DNA of 64,000 nt from Planctomycetota bacterium (GTDB taxonomy: Bacteria > Planctomycetota > UBA8742 > UBA2392). Positions within the stretch are counted from its first letter, which is position 1; the number at the start of each line of letters is the position of its first letter. This document shows, piece by piece, positions 40,927-49,542 of this stretch. The notes beneath the pieces are model-generated. The model saw nothing but the letters and a program-made list of their open reading frames with translations. It had not been told where the DNA came from and did not search any database. The position numbers were made by a program, and so were the translations under genes. The stretch covers positions 1 to 64,000 of the forward strand of contig JACKIE010000009.1 in NCBI GenBank assembly GCA_020638635.1. The letters are read 5' to 3'.

Positions 40927-42054
40927 TCAGCGCGCGTTCGCGATGTTCAGCACGATGGCAGTCAGCACAACCAGCCCGAGGCTGAGCGGGATCAGCTTCT
41001 TCCAGCCCAGGTTCATCAGCTGGTCAAAGCGGAAGCGCGGCAGCGTCCAGCGCACCTGGATGTAGAGCCACAGGAAGATGCCGACCTTGATGCAGAAGAT
41101 CAGCGGGCCGGCCAGGCTGGCCAGGAACGTATCGGCGCGCGGGTCGATGCCCGGGAAGGTCCAGCCGCCCAGGAACAGCGTCACCACCAGGCAGCTCTGG
41201 ATCACCATGCCGTAGTATTCGCCCAGGAAGAACATGGCGAACTTCATGCTGCCGAACTCGGTGTGGTAGCCGCCAATCAGCTCGGCCTCGGCTTCCGGGA
41301 AGTCGAACGGCAGGCGGTTGCTTTCCGCGTAGGCGCACACGCAGAAGATCACGAAGCCGACAAACCCCAGCGGCAGGTTGCGGATGATGCCCCAGCCGTG
41401 GTCGGCCTGGTTCAGCGCGATCTCGCCAAGGTCAAGCGACCCGTAGGTCATCACCATGGCCAGGATCACCATGAACATGGCGGCCTCGTAGCTGATCAGC
41501 TGCGCGCCGGCACGCACCGCGCCGAACAGGCTGTACTTGTTGTTGCTGGCCCAGCCGCCCAGGGAGAGGCCGTGCACCGCCAGGCTCAGGAACGCCAGGG
41601 CGAACAGGATGCCCACGCCGAAGTCGGCGATCTGGTAGTTAACAAAGAACGAGGTGCCGTCTTCAAACGTGTAGTTGAAGCCGTGGCCGAAAGGGATCAC
41701 CGCAAAGGCCAGCGCAATCGGCACGAACACCATGGCCGGCGCCAGGAAGAACAGCGCCTTGCTCACGCGCCGCGGCATGAAGTCTTCCTTCAGGATCAGC
41801 TTGAACATGTCGGCCAGGGGCTGCAGCAGACCGAACATGCCCCAGCCCGCCAGGGGGCCGAGAATCTTCCAGTTGGGCAGGCCGACCTTGGTGGGGCCGT
41901 CACGAAGCTGGATCCAGGCGGCCATCTTGCGCTCGAGCCAGATCATGCCGGGGATCACGGTCATGATCACGCCGAACACCACGACCACCTTGGCCGCGTT
42001 GAACAGGGCTTCGAGCGCGATGCGCCCGGTTTCGGATCCTTCCGCCAGAAACAT
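40927..42054 (-). CDS. nuoH: NADH-quinone oxidoreductase subunit H
   Basis: 375 residues, the membrane subunit of complex I next to the quinone channel, with eight or nine helices. Signature parts are VIPGMIWLERKMAAWIQLRDGP, LADMFKLILKEDFMP, LGGWASNNKYSLFGAVRAGAQLISYEAAM and NRLPFDFPEAEAELIGGYHTEFGSMKFAMFFLGEY. The gene usually sits between nuoG and nuoI in a nuo operon, but here both neighbours are unrelated (mgtE and queG). Either the operon is scattered in this organism or the subunit serves a related complex. Confidence 0.93.
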   Translation of the reverse strand: MFLAEGSETGRIALEALFNAAKVVVVFGVIMTVIPGMIWLERKMAAWIQLRDGPTKVGLPNWKILGPLAGWGMFGLLQPLADMFKLILKEDFMPRRVSKALFFLAPAMVFVPIALAFAVIPFGHGFNYTFEDGTSFFVNYQIADFGVGILFALAFLSLAVHGLSLGGWASNNKYSLFGAVRAGAQLISYEAAMFMVILAMVMTYGSLDLGEIALNQADHGWGIIRNLPLGFVGFVIFCVCAYAESNRLPFDFPEAEAELIGGYHTEFGSMKFAMFFLGEYYGMVIQSCLVVTLFLGGWTFPGIDPRADTFLASLAGPLIFCIKVGIFLWLYIQVRWTLPRFRFDQLMNLGWKKLIPLSLGLVVLTAIVLNIANAR

Positions 42055-42134
42055 GCCGTCTCCGTGTATTGCGCGGTTACATTAGCGTGGGCAACGTCGG
42101 ATGCAACGCCTTGCTTGATGAGGAAGGAATCACA

Positions 42135-42265
42135 GGAGGCAGCAGGCAGGGCGGCAGGCGGCAGGCGGCAGGAGGCAGGAGGCAGGCGGTAGGCTGCAGG
42201 CGGCAGGATAGCTCCGCCGTTTCCCCAAGCCCGAAGCCCCAAGCCCGAAGCCCTAAGCCCCAACC
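42135..42265. repeat. two adjoining heptamer arrays upstream of queG
   Basis: 42135-42208 is a run of GGCAGGC/GGCAGGA-type 7-mers on the plus strand. 42223-42265 is a run of CCCAAGC/CCGAAGC-type 7-mers. They fill the nuoH-queG divergent spacer up to 14 bases before the queG ATG and translate only as low-complexity Arg/Gln/Gly or Pro/Lys sequence. Confidence 0.75.
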
Positions 42266-42278
42266 ACAATCACCAGTC

Positions 42279-43394
42279 ATGGTTAACGACACGCTCAAAT
42301 ACGCCATCCACAAGGCCGCCCAACGGCTGGGTTTTCAGCACGTCGCGTGCTGCGCCGCCGAGGCCACAGCCCACGCCGACTACTTCGACGCCTGGCTGAC
42401 CGAGGGCCGCCACGGCACCATGGACTGGCTGGCCAAGTATGCCGCCACGCGCAAGGACATCCGCAACCGCTACGCCTGGGCGCGCTCCTACCTGATGCTC
42501 AGCATCGATTACCCGCACGAGCTGCCGGCCAAGTTGCCACCCAAGTCGCTGCTGCCGGGCATCGCGCGCTATTCCCGCGCGGCCGACTACCACGAGGTCT
42601 ACGCCGGCAAACTGAAGCAGCTTGAGGATGAGATCAAGCGCATCGGCGGTCCCGAGTGCAAGGCCATGTGGTACCAGGACACCGGCGCCTTCCTCGAGCG
42701 CGAGCACGCTGCCCGCGCCGGCCTTGGCTGGGTCGGCAAGAACACCATGCTGATCGATCCCATGCGCGGAAGCTGGACGCTGCTGGCCTTGGTGGTGACA
42801 AGCCTCGAGCTGCCGCCCGACGCGCCGATCACCGACCATTGCGGCACCTGCACCCGCTGCCTCGAGGCCTGCCCCACGCAGGCGTTCCCGGCGCCCTACC
42901 AGCTGGATGCCTCGCGCTGCATCAGCTACCTGACCATCGAGCACCAGGGGCCCATCGAGCCCGCCCTGCGCCCGGGCATCGGCCAATGGCTGTTCGGCTG
43001 CGACATCTGCAACGAGGTGTGCCCCTGGAACCGCAAGGCGCCGGCGCTCGCGCCGGACGTGCCGGAGGGGCTGGCGGGCCTGACGCTCGCGCGCATCTTC
43101 ACGGGCAAGCCCGAACACCTGGAGCAGCGCCTGAAAGGCACGCCGCTGGAGCGCGCCGGCGTCGCGCGCCTGAAACGCAACGCGGCCGTAGTGGCCGGCA
43201 ACCTCAAGGACGAAAGCCTGCTGCCCGCGCTGGAGCAGGCCCTGATGACAGAAGACGAAACCGTGCAGGAGGCCGTAATCTGGGCCCTGACTCAGTTCGG
43301 CCAAAAGGCCAGAGGCCAGCTAGCCCGCGCCCAGAAGTACGTAACCAGCGAAGCGCTAAGGGAGCAGATCATCGACGCGCTGCAAAGCCAGTGA
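42279..43394 (+). CDS. queG: epoxyqueuosine reductase
   Basis: 371 residues. It performs the last step of queuosine synthesis, reducing epoxyqueuosine in tRNA with cobalamin and two [4Fe-4S] clusters. Visible parts are YARYSRAADYHEVYAGKL-like cobalamin-domain sequence (IARYSRAADYHEVYAGKL), WYQDTGAFLEREHAARAGLGWVGKNT, the ferredoxin cluster CGTCTRCLEACPTQAF, later Cys of LDASRCISYLTIEH, and CDICNEVCPWN. A HEAT-like tail follows (residues 290-371). The ATG at 42279 is chosen because the frame before it is only heptamer repeats. No other queuosine gene is nearby. Confidence 0.95.
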   Translation: MVNDTLKYAIHKAAQRLGFQHVACCAAEATAHADYFDAWLTEGRHGTMDWLAKYAATRKDIRNRYAWARSYLMLSIDYPHELPAKLPPKSLLPGIARYSRAADYHEVYAGKLKQLEDEIKRIGGPECKAMWYQDTGAFLEREHAARAGLGWVGKNTMLIDPMRGSWTLLALVVTSLELPPDAPITDHCGTCTRCLEACPTQAFPAPYQLDASRCISYLTIEHQGPIEPALRPGIGQWLFGCDICNEVCPWNRKAPALAPDVPEGLAGLTLARIFTGKPEHLEQRLKGTPLERAGVARLKRNAAVVAGNLKDESLLPALEQALMTEDETVQEAVIWALTQFGQKARGQLARAQKYVTSEALREQIIDALQSQ

Positions 43395-43407
43395 AGAAGA
43401 CCAGTGG

Positions 43408-43504
43408 CACGCGCTTCCAGCGCGTGAGTAGTTCCACGTGCTTCAAGCACGTGCCCAACCTCGGCTGGAAGCCAAGGCCACTCAACATGCGCAGGATGCG
43501 CATG
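43408..43504. repeat. second cluster of 3-nt-loop hairpins
   Basis: 43408-43426 is CACGCGCT-TCC-AGCGCGTG. 43435-43453 is CACGTGCT-TCA-AGCACGTG. 43463-43473 is GGCT-GGA-AGCC. 43486-43504 is CATGCGCA-GGA-TGCGCATG. Three are exactly 19 nt with 8-bp arms and a 3-nt loop. They lie between queG and the convergent surface-protein gene. Confidence 0.78.
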
Positions 43505-43533
43505 CCACAGCCTCAACCAGCTTTACAGTCACG

Positions 43534-44846
43534 CTATGCCCGGCGGCGTGCGGTGCGCAGCGTGCCTGCTGCGGCCGCGAGCAGGATGAGCAGCCATAGG
43601 GCGCTGCCTATGGTATCGGCGCTGCAGCCTCCGCCGCCGCCTCCACCCCCTCCGCCGCTGGTGCTGCCTCCCCCCGGCGCTACCACGTCGAAGCTGTTGC
43701 TGGTGGCGCTGGTCAGGTTCACGGCGCTGAACGTGAGGCTGTAGCCCGTGCCTGCCTGGTTCACCGACAGGTCCGTGAACGTCGCGACCCCGTTCACCGC
43801 CTGCACGATCAGCGTGCCCGCCAGCGTCCCGCCGCTGCCGCCGTTCAGACTGACCGCCACGAAGTGTGTGGCCGTGCTGACCAGCGCGCCCGTGCCGTCG
43901 CAGATCTCCACTACCGGCTGGGTCGTGAACGCCACGCCCGGCACGGCCCCGGCCGGCTGGGTGGTGATTGCCAGTTGCGTCGGCGTGGGGGGCGTGCCGA
44001 CGTCAAAGGCCGTTGAGGTTGCGCTGGTAAAACCCGTGGCCGTGAAGGTCAGCGTGTAACCAGAGCCCTGCAGGTCGATCGTCAGGCCGGTGAAACTCAC
44101 GATCCCGCCGCTGGCCTGTGCCGTCAGCGAACCCCCGGGCCCCAGCACAGCGCCGGAGGCACCCGTGCCGGTGGTGATTGCGGCCGTGACCTGCGTGGTG
44201 TTGTTGCCGCTCAGCAAAGCGCCGCTGCTGTCGCGCAGCTCGACCACCGGCTGGGTGGTGAAGGCCGTGGCGGGCTGGGCGCCGGCCGGCTGCGTGGTGA
44301 CGACGATCTGGTTGGGAGCGCCGGCGGTCACGGTCTGGGTGGTGCCCACGGGGGGCGTGGCGTACAGCAGCACCGGGTAAACCTGCATGCTGACGTCGGC
44401 GATGGTCACCTCCAGCAGAAGGTGGCACCCACGGTGGCGGTGGCCGCCACGTCCACGGAGATGAAGTAGTTGAACACGCTCCAGGCCGCGATGCCGTGGT
44501 TGAAAGCCGGGAAGGTGACCGGGAAGGCCGAGCTGGCGGCGCTGGCGACCAGCTGGTCGGGGCCTGCGGGCTCGTAGGTGTCGCTGTCGTTGGCGTCGAA
44601 CCAGATCTGGAGCTGGTTGAAGTCGGCGGCCTGGGCCGTGCCGTTGTTGCGCACGGTGACGGTCTGGAACGTGTCGCCGAAGTTGGAAAGCCGCATGATG
44701 GCAAACGACAGGCACTGGCGCTGGGTTGCGCCCTGCTGGACGTTGCCGGTGGCGGGCTGGGTGGTGGCCTCGAGATAGTTTTCGTCCTGGGCGGACAAGA
44801 CGCCGGCGCCAAGCAGGCACAGGGCGGCGAGCAGCAGCTTTGCCAT
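43534..44846 (-). CDS. secreted repeat protein with Gly-Cys anchor tail, interrupted by a frameshift
   Basis: The N-terminal part (44846-44406) starts with a signal peptide (MAKLLLAALCLLGAGVLSAQ) and runs to VGATFCWR and a stop. In a second frame, LLEVTIADVSMQVYP continues to the end at 43534. Adding one C near 44417 (TTCTGCTGG to TTCCTGCTGG) joins them as VGATFLLEVTIAD, giving about 437 residues. The second half has repeated Ig-like units (TTQPAGAQPATAFTTQPVVEL, TTQPAGAVPGVAFTTQPVVEI, cut here into similar blocks). It ends in a poly-Gly stretch, Cys, a hydrophobic helix and RTARRRA. It is a surface protein. The break may be real, programmed or an assembly error. Confidence 0.65.
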
Positions 44847-44915
44847 GGTCGGGCTCCGTTGGGTGAAGCGCCCATTCTGGCAGGCGGCCGACCGGAATGC
44901 ACGGTTTTTGGCGCG

Positions 44916-47390
44916 CTACGGCACTTCCATGAGGCGCAGGCTCTGGTAGCGGATGTTGGCGTCGAGCTGGCCGGGGATGTAGCGGTCGTTGGTCCACAGC
45001 AGGCGCACGGTGTGGGGGCCGCTGAGCTTGCCCAGGCCCAGGCGGCCGATCTGCTGGACGCCGGGGTCGCAGCCGATGTTGAGGCGGCCGACCCTGTTGC
45101 CGTCCACGAACACATCCACGATGAACTCGTACTCGTTGTCCAGGGGCAGCTCGCCGTAGGTGTGGTTGGTGACGCCGAGCAGCAGGTCGTAGCGGGCTTC
45201 CTGTTCGCCGAAATCGAAGCTGTACTCGACCCAGTGGTCGTCGTCGAGCGACCACAGGCCGGGGCCGTCGCCCTCGTCCTTCTGCCACATGCCTTCATTC
45301 TGCGCGGCGTCGAAATCCCGCGGCCGGCGCTCCAGTTTCATCCCGGGCGTCAGCCGGATTTCGATTTCGCCGTTGAAGGTCTGGTTCATGTATTCCACGG
45401 GCTGAAAGCCGGGGCTCTGCACGTGCAAGCGCCTCAACCATGAGTCGGTCTCGAACTGGAAGATGCCCGTCGGCGAGGTCATCACGCGTGTATCGAGTCC
45501 GTCGATCACCGCATGTTCTGCATATACGTCGTTAATGACTTCGCCATCGAGCCAGATCTCCGTGACGGGTTCTTCGGTTATCGCGTTTACCACGCGCAGG
45601 GTCGCCTTGGGCCGCAGGAATCGCAGCTCGATCTGCGCGTCGAGGGCACCGGGGCGAACATCGACCTTGCGCAATAGATACAGCTCGTGGGTAGCAACGG
45701 CCGTGAGCGGTCTGTCCGGCAGCCCGTGAAACTCGAACCAGCCGGTGGGGTCACTGTAGGCGACGCGCGATTCGGCATCCACTACAAGGCTCAGGACGGC
45801 GCCGTCGATCGGCTGTCCCTGGCCGTCCACCACGGTGCCGCTCAAGGTAAGGTAGCCGTCGTTGGGGAACTGCAGGGGCTGAAACGGGGTGCCGGTCAGA
45901 CGGGCGGGTTCGCTTTCCGCTGAGCCGTTTTCGAAAATCACGCCGCCGTCCTGGATGCGCCAGGACAGCTCCGCCAGGTCCGCCAGCAGGTCGAACGCCT
46001 GCCGCAGGCTGACCCGGCCGACATCCAGGCTCACTTCCTGCTCGCCGTCCACGTCCGGCGCGCGGGTGATTTCAAATTTCGCTTCCGCACCGAATTTTGT
46101 CAGCACCTCATCCAGTGGCGTGGCCTCGAGGAAAAGCGTGGTGGATTCGGTGTCCAGGGCGATGCGCACCGCTTCGTCGGGGTTCATCGTACATTGACGT
46201 GTCAATACCGGCTCGCCGTTGCGCAGCAGCGTGATGTACGGCAGCTCCTGCGTTTTCAGGAAGTCCCAGGTTCCCGCCAGCTTGCACCCCGCGGCCGGCA
46301 ACGGCTGCGGGCCGAACGCCGGCAGCACCTGCCCCGCGCGGCGCGGCTCCCAGCGCCGGGGGTCGAGACGGCCGGTGGCGACCACGCTTAGCCCCGCCTC
46401 GGGCTTGCTGGCGCTGACCTCCAGCTCGTAGGGTTCCTCCGGCGCCCAGAACACGCCGAGTTCGTTGGCTTCGCCGGCGCGCAGGTTGTCGTACACCGCG
46501 CAGTCCATGATGCGCTTGTCCTGCCACTCGAATCCCAGGGCGTAACGCGGATAGCCCGTCGGCCACTTCTGCGGCACCGGCAGGTTCGCGCTGAAGAAGC
46601 CGTGCTCGTCGGTCGAGGCTTCCATCATCACTGGCAGCAGCGGCCCGCCCAGGCGACTGGTGGCGGGGAAGAAGGTCAGCATGCGCACCTTGGCGCCCGG
46701 CACCTGGCTGTTGCTGAGCAGGCTCATCAGCTTGCCGCGCACGGGCGTCTTGACCATGGCGGGCGGGGTGTAGCCCGCGCGCGACCAGTACTCGGCCCAC
46801 ACCTCGGGCTCGGCCAGCTTCGCCAGCTCCAGCGGCGCTTGCTCGCCGGCTTCGGCGAGCTTGGGTACCGGCACGCCGGCCGGCGCGCCATCCGTGCCGT
46901 TGTAGCGCTGCCGGCTGGCGGCTTCGCGCGGCGTGGGGTCGCGCGCTGAGCGCGGGACCATCTCCCGCGGCGGCTGTGCTTCAGCGGGGCCGGCTGTGCC
47001 GGATCGGCTTGCCTGCGTCGCGCCCGGCGGCGGGCCGGGTAGCTGGCTATCATCGCCGGGGGCCGGAGTGGCGGTTTCGCTTCCCGGCCCGGTCCTGTTT
47101 TCGCGGCTGGCGGCCGGTTGGTCCGATCGCGCTGGCTGAGCGTCGGTCAAAGCCTCGGGGTTGAGGGCCGCACCACGTTCGCCGGCGGCCTCTGCCTGCG
47201 GTTGCGGATTGAGTGGCCCGCCAGTTGATCCGGTGGTCGGCGTCCCGGCGATTGCCCCCGGTTGCGGGAGTAGGGCGCCGCCCGCATCAGCGAGCAACCA
47301 CGCCAGCACGGCCCCCGCGCCGAGCATGACGGCCAGCATCCCGAGAACCAGGTGAGTTTTGTTCACGCAGCCACCAGCGCATCGCCGCAA
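44916..47390 (-). CDS. large single-span membrane protein with STN-like and beta-sandwich domains
   Basis: 824 residues. A membrane helix (about 13-35) is followed by a Pro/Gly/Ala-rich stalk to about 165. Then come beta-sandwich segments (TPVRGKLMSLLSNSQVPGAKV; EHGFFSANLPVPQKWP), an STN-like domain around 413-485 (TTLFLEATPLDEVLTKFG to LRQAFDLLADLAELSWRIQDGG), a carboxypeptidase-regulatory domain around 510-590 (LTLSGTVVDGQGQPIDGAVL), and a C-terminal jelly-roll (HWVEYSFDFGEQEARYDLLLG to end) like carbohydrate-binding modules. STN domains normally serve secretins and TonB receptors; no barrel follows here. It lies 77 bases after the ECF-MORN fusion gene and is probably co-transcribed. Confidence 0.68.
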   Translation of the reverse strand: MRRCAGGCVNKTHLVLGMLAVMLGAGAVLAWLLADAGGALLPQPGAIAGTPTTGSTGGPLNPQPQAEAAGERGAALNPEALTDAQPARSDQPAASRENRTGPGSETATPAPGDDSQLPGPPPGATQASRSGTAGPAEAQPPREMVPRSARDPTPREAASRQRYNGTDGAPAGVPVPKLAEAGEQAPLELAKLAEPEVWAEYWSRAGYTPPAMVKTPVRGKLMSLLSNSQVPGAKVRMLTFFPATSRLGGPLLPVMMEASTDEHGFFSANLPVPQKWPTGYPRYALGFEWQDKRIMDCAVYDNLRAGEANELGVFWAPEEPYELEVSASKPEAGLSVVATGRLDPRRWEPRRAGQVLPAFGPQPLPAAGCKLAGTWDFLKTQELPYITLLRNGEPVLTRQCTMNPDEAVRIALDTESTTLFLEATPLDEVLTKFGAEAKFEITRAPDVDGEQEVSLDVGRVSLRQAFDLLADLAELSWRIQDGGVIFENGSAESEPARLTGTPFQPLQFPNDGYLTLSGTVVDGQGQPIDGAVLSLVVDAESRVAYSDPTGWFEFHGLPDRPLTAVATHELYLLRKVDVRPGALDAQIELRFLRPKATLRVVNAITEEPVTEIWLDGEVINDVYAEHAVIDGLDTRVMTSPTGIFQFETDSWLRRLHVQSPGFQPVEYMNQTFNGEIEIRLTPGMKLERRPRDFDAAQNEGMWQKDEGDGPGLWSLDDDHWVEYSFDFGEQEARYDLLLGVTNHTYGELPLDNEYEFIVDVFVDGNRVGRLNIGCDPGVQQIGRLGLGKLSGPHTVRLLWTNDRYIPGQLDANIRYQSLRLMEVP
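46194..46205. repeat. TTGACNNGTCAA site 5
   Basis: TTGACGTGTCAA on the plus strand, inside the minus-strand large membrane protein gene, read there as EPVLTRQCT. Confidence 0.55.
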
Positions 47391-47467
47391 CCACGGCGCT
47401 GCGGACTATTCTGGCAGGCTGCCCGCTGGAATGCACGGTTATTGGAGGCAGTTCTGCTGGGCCCCGA

Positions 47468-48961
47468 TCAGTCGCCCTGCTTCAACTTGCCGTTTTCGTA
47501 GATCTTTGGCGGCTGCGCGTTGCCTTCCGCGTCGTATTCGATCTCCGGCCCGTGCTTGAGGCCGTCTTGCCAAGTGGTCTCCCGCACTTTGTGACCCTGC
47601 TCGTCGTACCGTGTCGCCACGCCGTTGCGTTTGCCGTTGACGTAGGTTTCTTCAAACAGGGGTTCGCCGTTGGGCTGCCAGCCGCGCCAAGGGCCCTGCC
47701 TCACGCCACCGTCCATCATGCCCTCGGCCTGTTTCACCCCGTTTTCATGGAAGTAGACCCAATGGCCGTGGGGCTGGCCCGCCCGGAAATCACCCCGACA
47801 GGCGGGCGCGCCGTCTTCGTAGAAGGTTTGGCGCATGCCTTCCCGTAAGCCGTTCACGAACTCGCCCGCCTCCTTCAATTTGCCGTCCTCATGGAACATG
47901 CGGAACGGACCGTGCAGGACCGGCCCGCTCTCGGTCATCAGCTCGACGAACTGGGTGTAGATCGGCCCCGAACGCCAGTAGTCAATCCGTACACGGGTGC
48001 TGCCGACACGCCTCTGTCCGCCCGGCTGGATCTCCACGTGGTCCGGTTCTTCGGCCGGCAGTGGCGCGATGTCGGTTACCGCAGGCGCATTCTCGGCGGG
48101 CTGTTCCGTGGCTGCCTCGGCAGCCTGCGGCCCTGCCTGGTCCAAGTCCGCTTCCGGGGTGGCGCCGGCGCGCGGATCGGCATCGAAGGTCGCAGCTTGA
48201 TCCGGAACCAGGGCCGTTGGATCCGGCGGCGTGACCACCGTGGGCGGAGGCTGGCCGATCAGCACCGTCCATGCAACCAGCAGGCTCAGGGCAGTCAATG
48301 ACACGGACGCGACGCCGGCCAGTACAACACGACCCGGACGGAACACTCCAGCCGGTGAAGACACGGCTCCGTCACGCCAGCGCGAAACGGCCGCATCCCA
48401 GCCCGCCACAGGCGGCGGAAACGCCAGCACGCCAAGGTAGGCCTCAAGCCCCCGCGGTTGCGGACCCAGCCGCCGCCGAAGGCGCTCCAGACCGCGATTC
48501 ACCTGCGACTTCAGGGTGTTGTGCGCCACGCCGAGTTGTTCACTCGCCTGTTGCTGGGTTAACCCGCCCATCAGGCACAGCGTCACGGCCTCACGCTCGC
48601 TGTCGGGCAGCTCATTCAACGCGCTGAGCAGCACTTCCCGCAATTCCGCCAGTTCCGCCTGGACCGGCCTGTCGGGGCCGGTGTCCGCGGGCTGCCACTT
48701 GCTTTCTCTTGAACGCGCTCGAGCCATCTTCTTCCGGTGGTTGCGTGCGCAGTTCACCACCACGGCGGCAAACCACGGCCACGCATCCTTGGGAATGTCA
48801 TCCTGTTTCCGCCAGGCGACGATAAACGCCATCTGCATGACGTCGTCCGCGTCGTCTGCGGTAAATGTTGACGCCCGCGCCAAATGCCAGCCGCGCCTGG
48901 CGTACGCTTCAATGAGCTGTTCGAATGCGCCCACAGTGCCCGTCCCATTCCGTCGGGGCAT
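47468..48961 (-). CDS. ECF sigma factor fused to a membrane helix and MORN repeats
   Basis: 497 residues. Sigma region 2 is at 10-80 (ADDADDVMQMAFIVAWRK, WPWFAAVVVNCARNHRKK). Region 4 is at 105-163 (LNELPDSEREAVTLCLMGGLTQQQASEQLGVAHNTLKSQVNRGLERL, cut here to its core). A membrane helix spans 210-236. An acidic Pro/Ala linker runs to about 320. At least six MORN-type repeats occupy about 345-490 (GPFRMFHEDGKLKEAGEFVNG, PHGHWVYFHENGVKQAEG, RNGVATRYDEQGHKVRETTW, each shortened). The sigma part faces the cytoplasm, and the MORN part should face outward. The chain therefore holds sensor, anchor and sigma factor in one, without a separate anti-sigma protein. Confidence 0.85.
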   Translation of the reverse strand: MPRRNGTGTVGAFEQLIEAYARRGWHLARASTFTADDADDVMQMAFIVAWRKQDDIPKDAWPWFAAVVVNCARNHRKKMARARSRESKWQPADTGPDRPVQAELAELREVLLSALNELPDSEREAVTLCLMGGLTQQQASEQLGVAHNTLKSQVNRGLERLRRRLGPQPRGLEAYLGVLAFPPPVAGWDAAVSRWRDGAVSSPAGVFRPGRVVLAGVASVSLTALSLLVAWTVLIGQPPPTVVTPPDPTALVPDQAATFDADPRAGATPEADLDQAGPQAAEAATEQPAENAPAVTDIAPLPAEEPDHVEIQPGGQRRVGSTRVRIDYWRSGPIYTQFVELMTESGPVLHGPFRMFHEDGKLKEAGEFVNGLREGMRQTFYEDGAPACRGDFRAGQPHGHWVYFHENGVKQAEGMMDGGVRQGPWRGWQPNGEPLFEETYVNGKRNGVATRYDEQGHKVRETTWQDGLKHGPEIEYDAEGNAQPPKIYENGKLKQGD

Positions 48962-48992
48962 TGTAGCGCGCGTCCAACAACTCTACCAACCT

Positions 48993-49358
48993 CTACTTGC
49001 TCTTCCGCTTCTGCTTCCCCGCAGGCTTTCGCCCCTTGCTTTTTGTTGCCGCACGCTTTTTGGGTGTCTTGCCCCGGGAGCGGGCTGAAGCCTTCTTCCC
49101 CTCGGGCGTAACACAGACGCACCTGTATGTCGTCGTTCCGTCAGGAAGCGTCCGCTTGCGAAGCTCGCACTCGCCGTCGCAGGTCACATTCTCGCAGGAG
49201 TACTCATACTCAATGGGATCCGACCCGGGGATCGGCGTGATGATCAGGTCACAGGCCTCCGCCTTCAAGAATTCCGCCCGCAGATAGCGAACGCCGGTCT
49301 TCTTGTCGAATTCTTCACGCCAGGCCGGCGCGACCATAACCAGCTTCTTGTGCTTCAT
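48993..49358 (-). CDS. small protein with Cys motif and basic tail, unknown function
   Basis: 121 residues. The first 85 contain a beta-strand set and several cysteines (YSCENVTCDGECELRKR, YRCVCVTPEGK) that could bind metal or form disulfides. The last 35 are Lys/Arg/Ser-rich (ASARSRGKTPKKRAATKSKG) and could bind nucleic acid. There is no signal peptide. It lies directly upstream of the ECF-MORN gene on the same strand, so joint transcription is possible. Confidence 0.55.
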   Translation of the reverse strand: MKHKKLVMVAPAWREEFDKKTGVRYLRAEFLKAEACDLIITPIPGSDPIEYEYSCENVTCDGECELRKRTLPDGTTTYRCVCVTPEGKKASARSRGKTPKKRAATKSKGRKPAGKQKRKSK

Positions 49359-49542
49359 GATTTGCCCCCGTTTTTCCTCGACTATTCACTGTCGGGAAAC
49401 GGCCTGCTGCGAACAAATGTCCGCAACCGCGCTCCCGGTTTAAGAAATCTTGCCGGATTATAGCTCATATTTGGAAATTTTCGAATTCCACCGCGAAACG
49501 TGCACCTGCAACCGAACACGCGGACATTCATTGTCGGCACTC

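Noticed and set aside
42135..42265. Coding extension of queG into the heptamer arrays
   Set aside because: The residues are only low-complexity Arg/Gln/Gly and Pro/Lys; QueG similarity starts at MVNDTLKYA.
43408..43504. CRISPR array
   Set aside because: The repeated units are palindromic with different sequences and no equal spacers, and there is no cas gene in the window.
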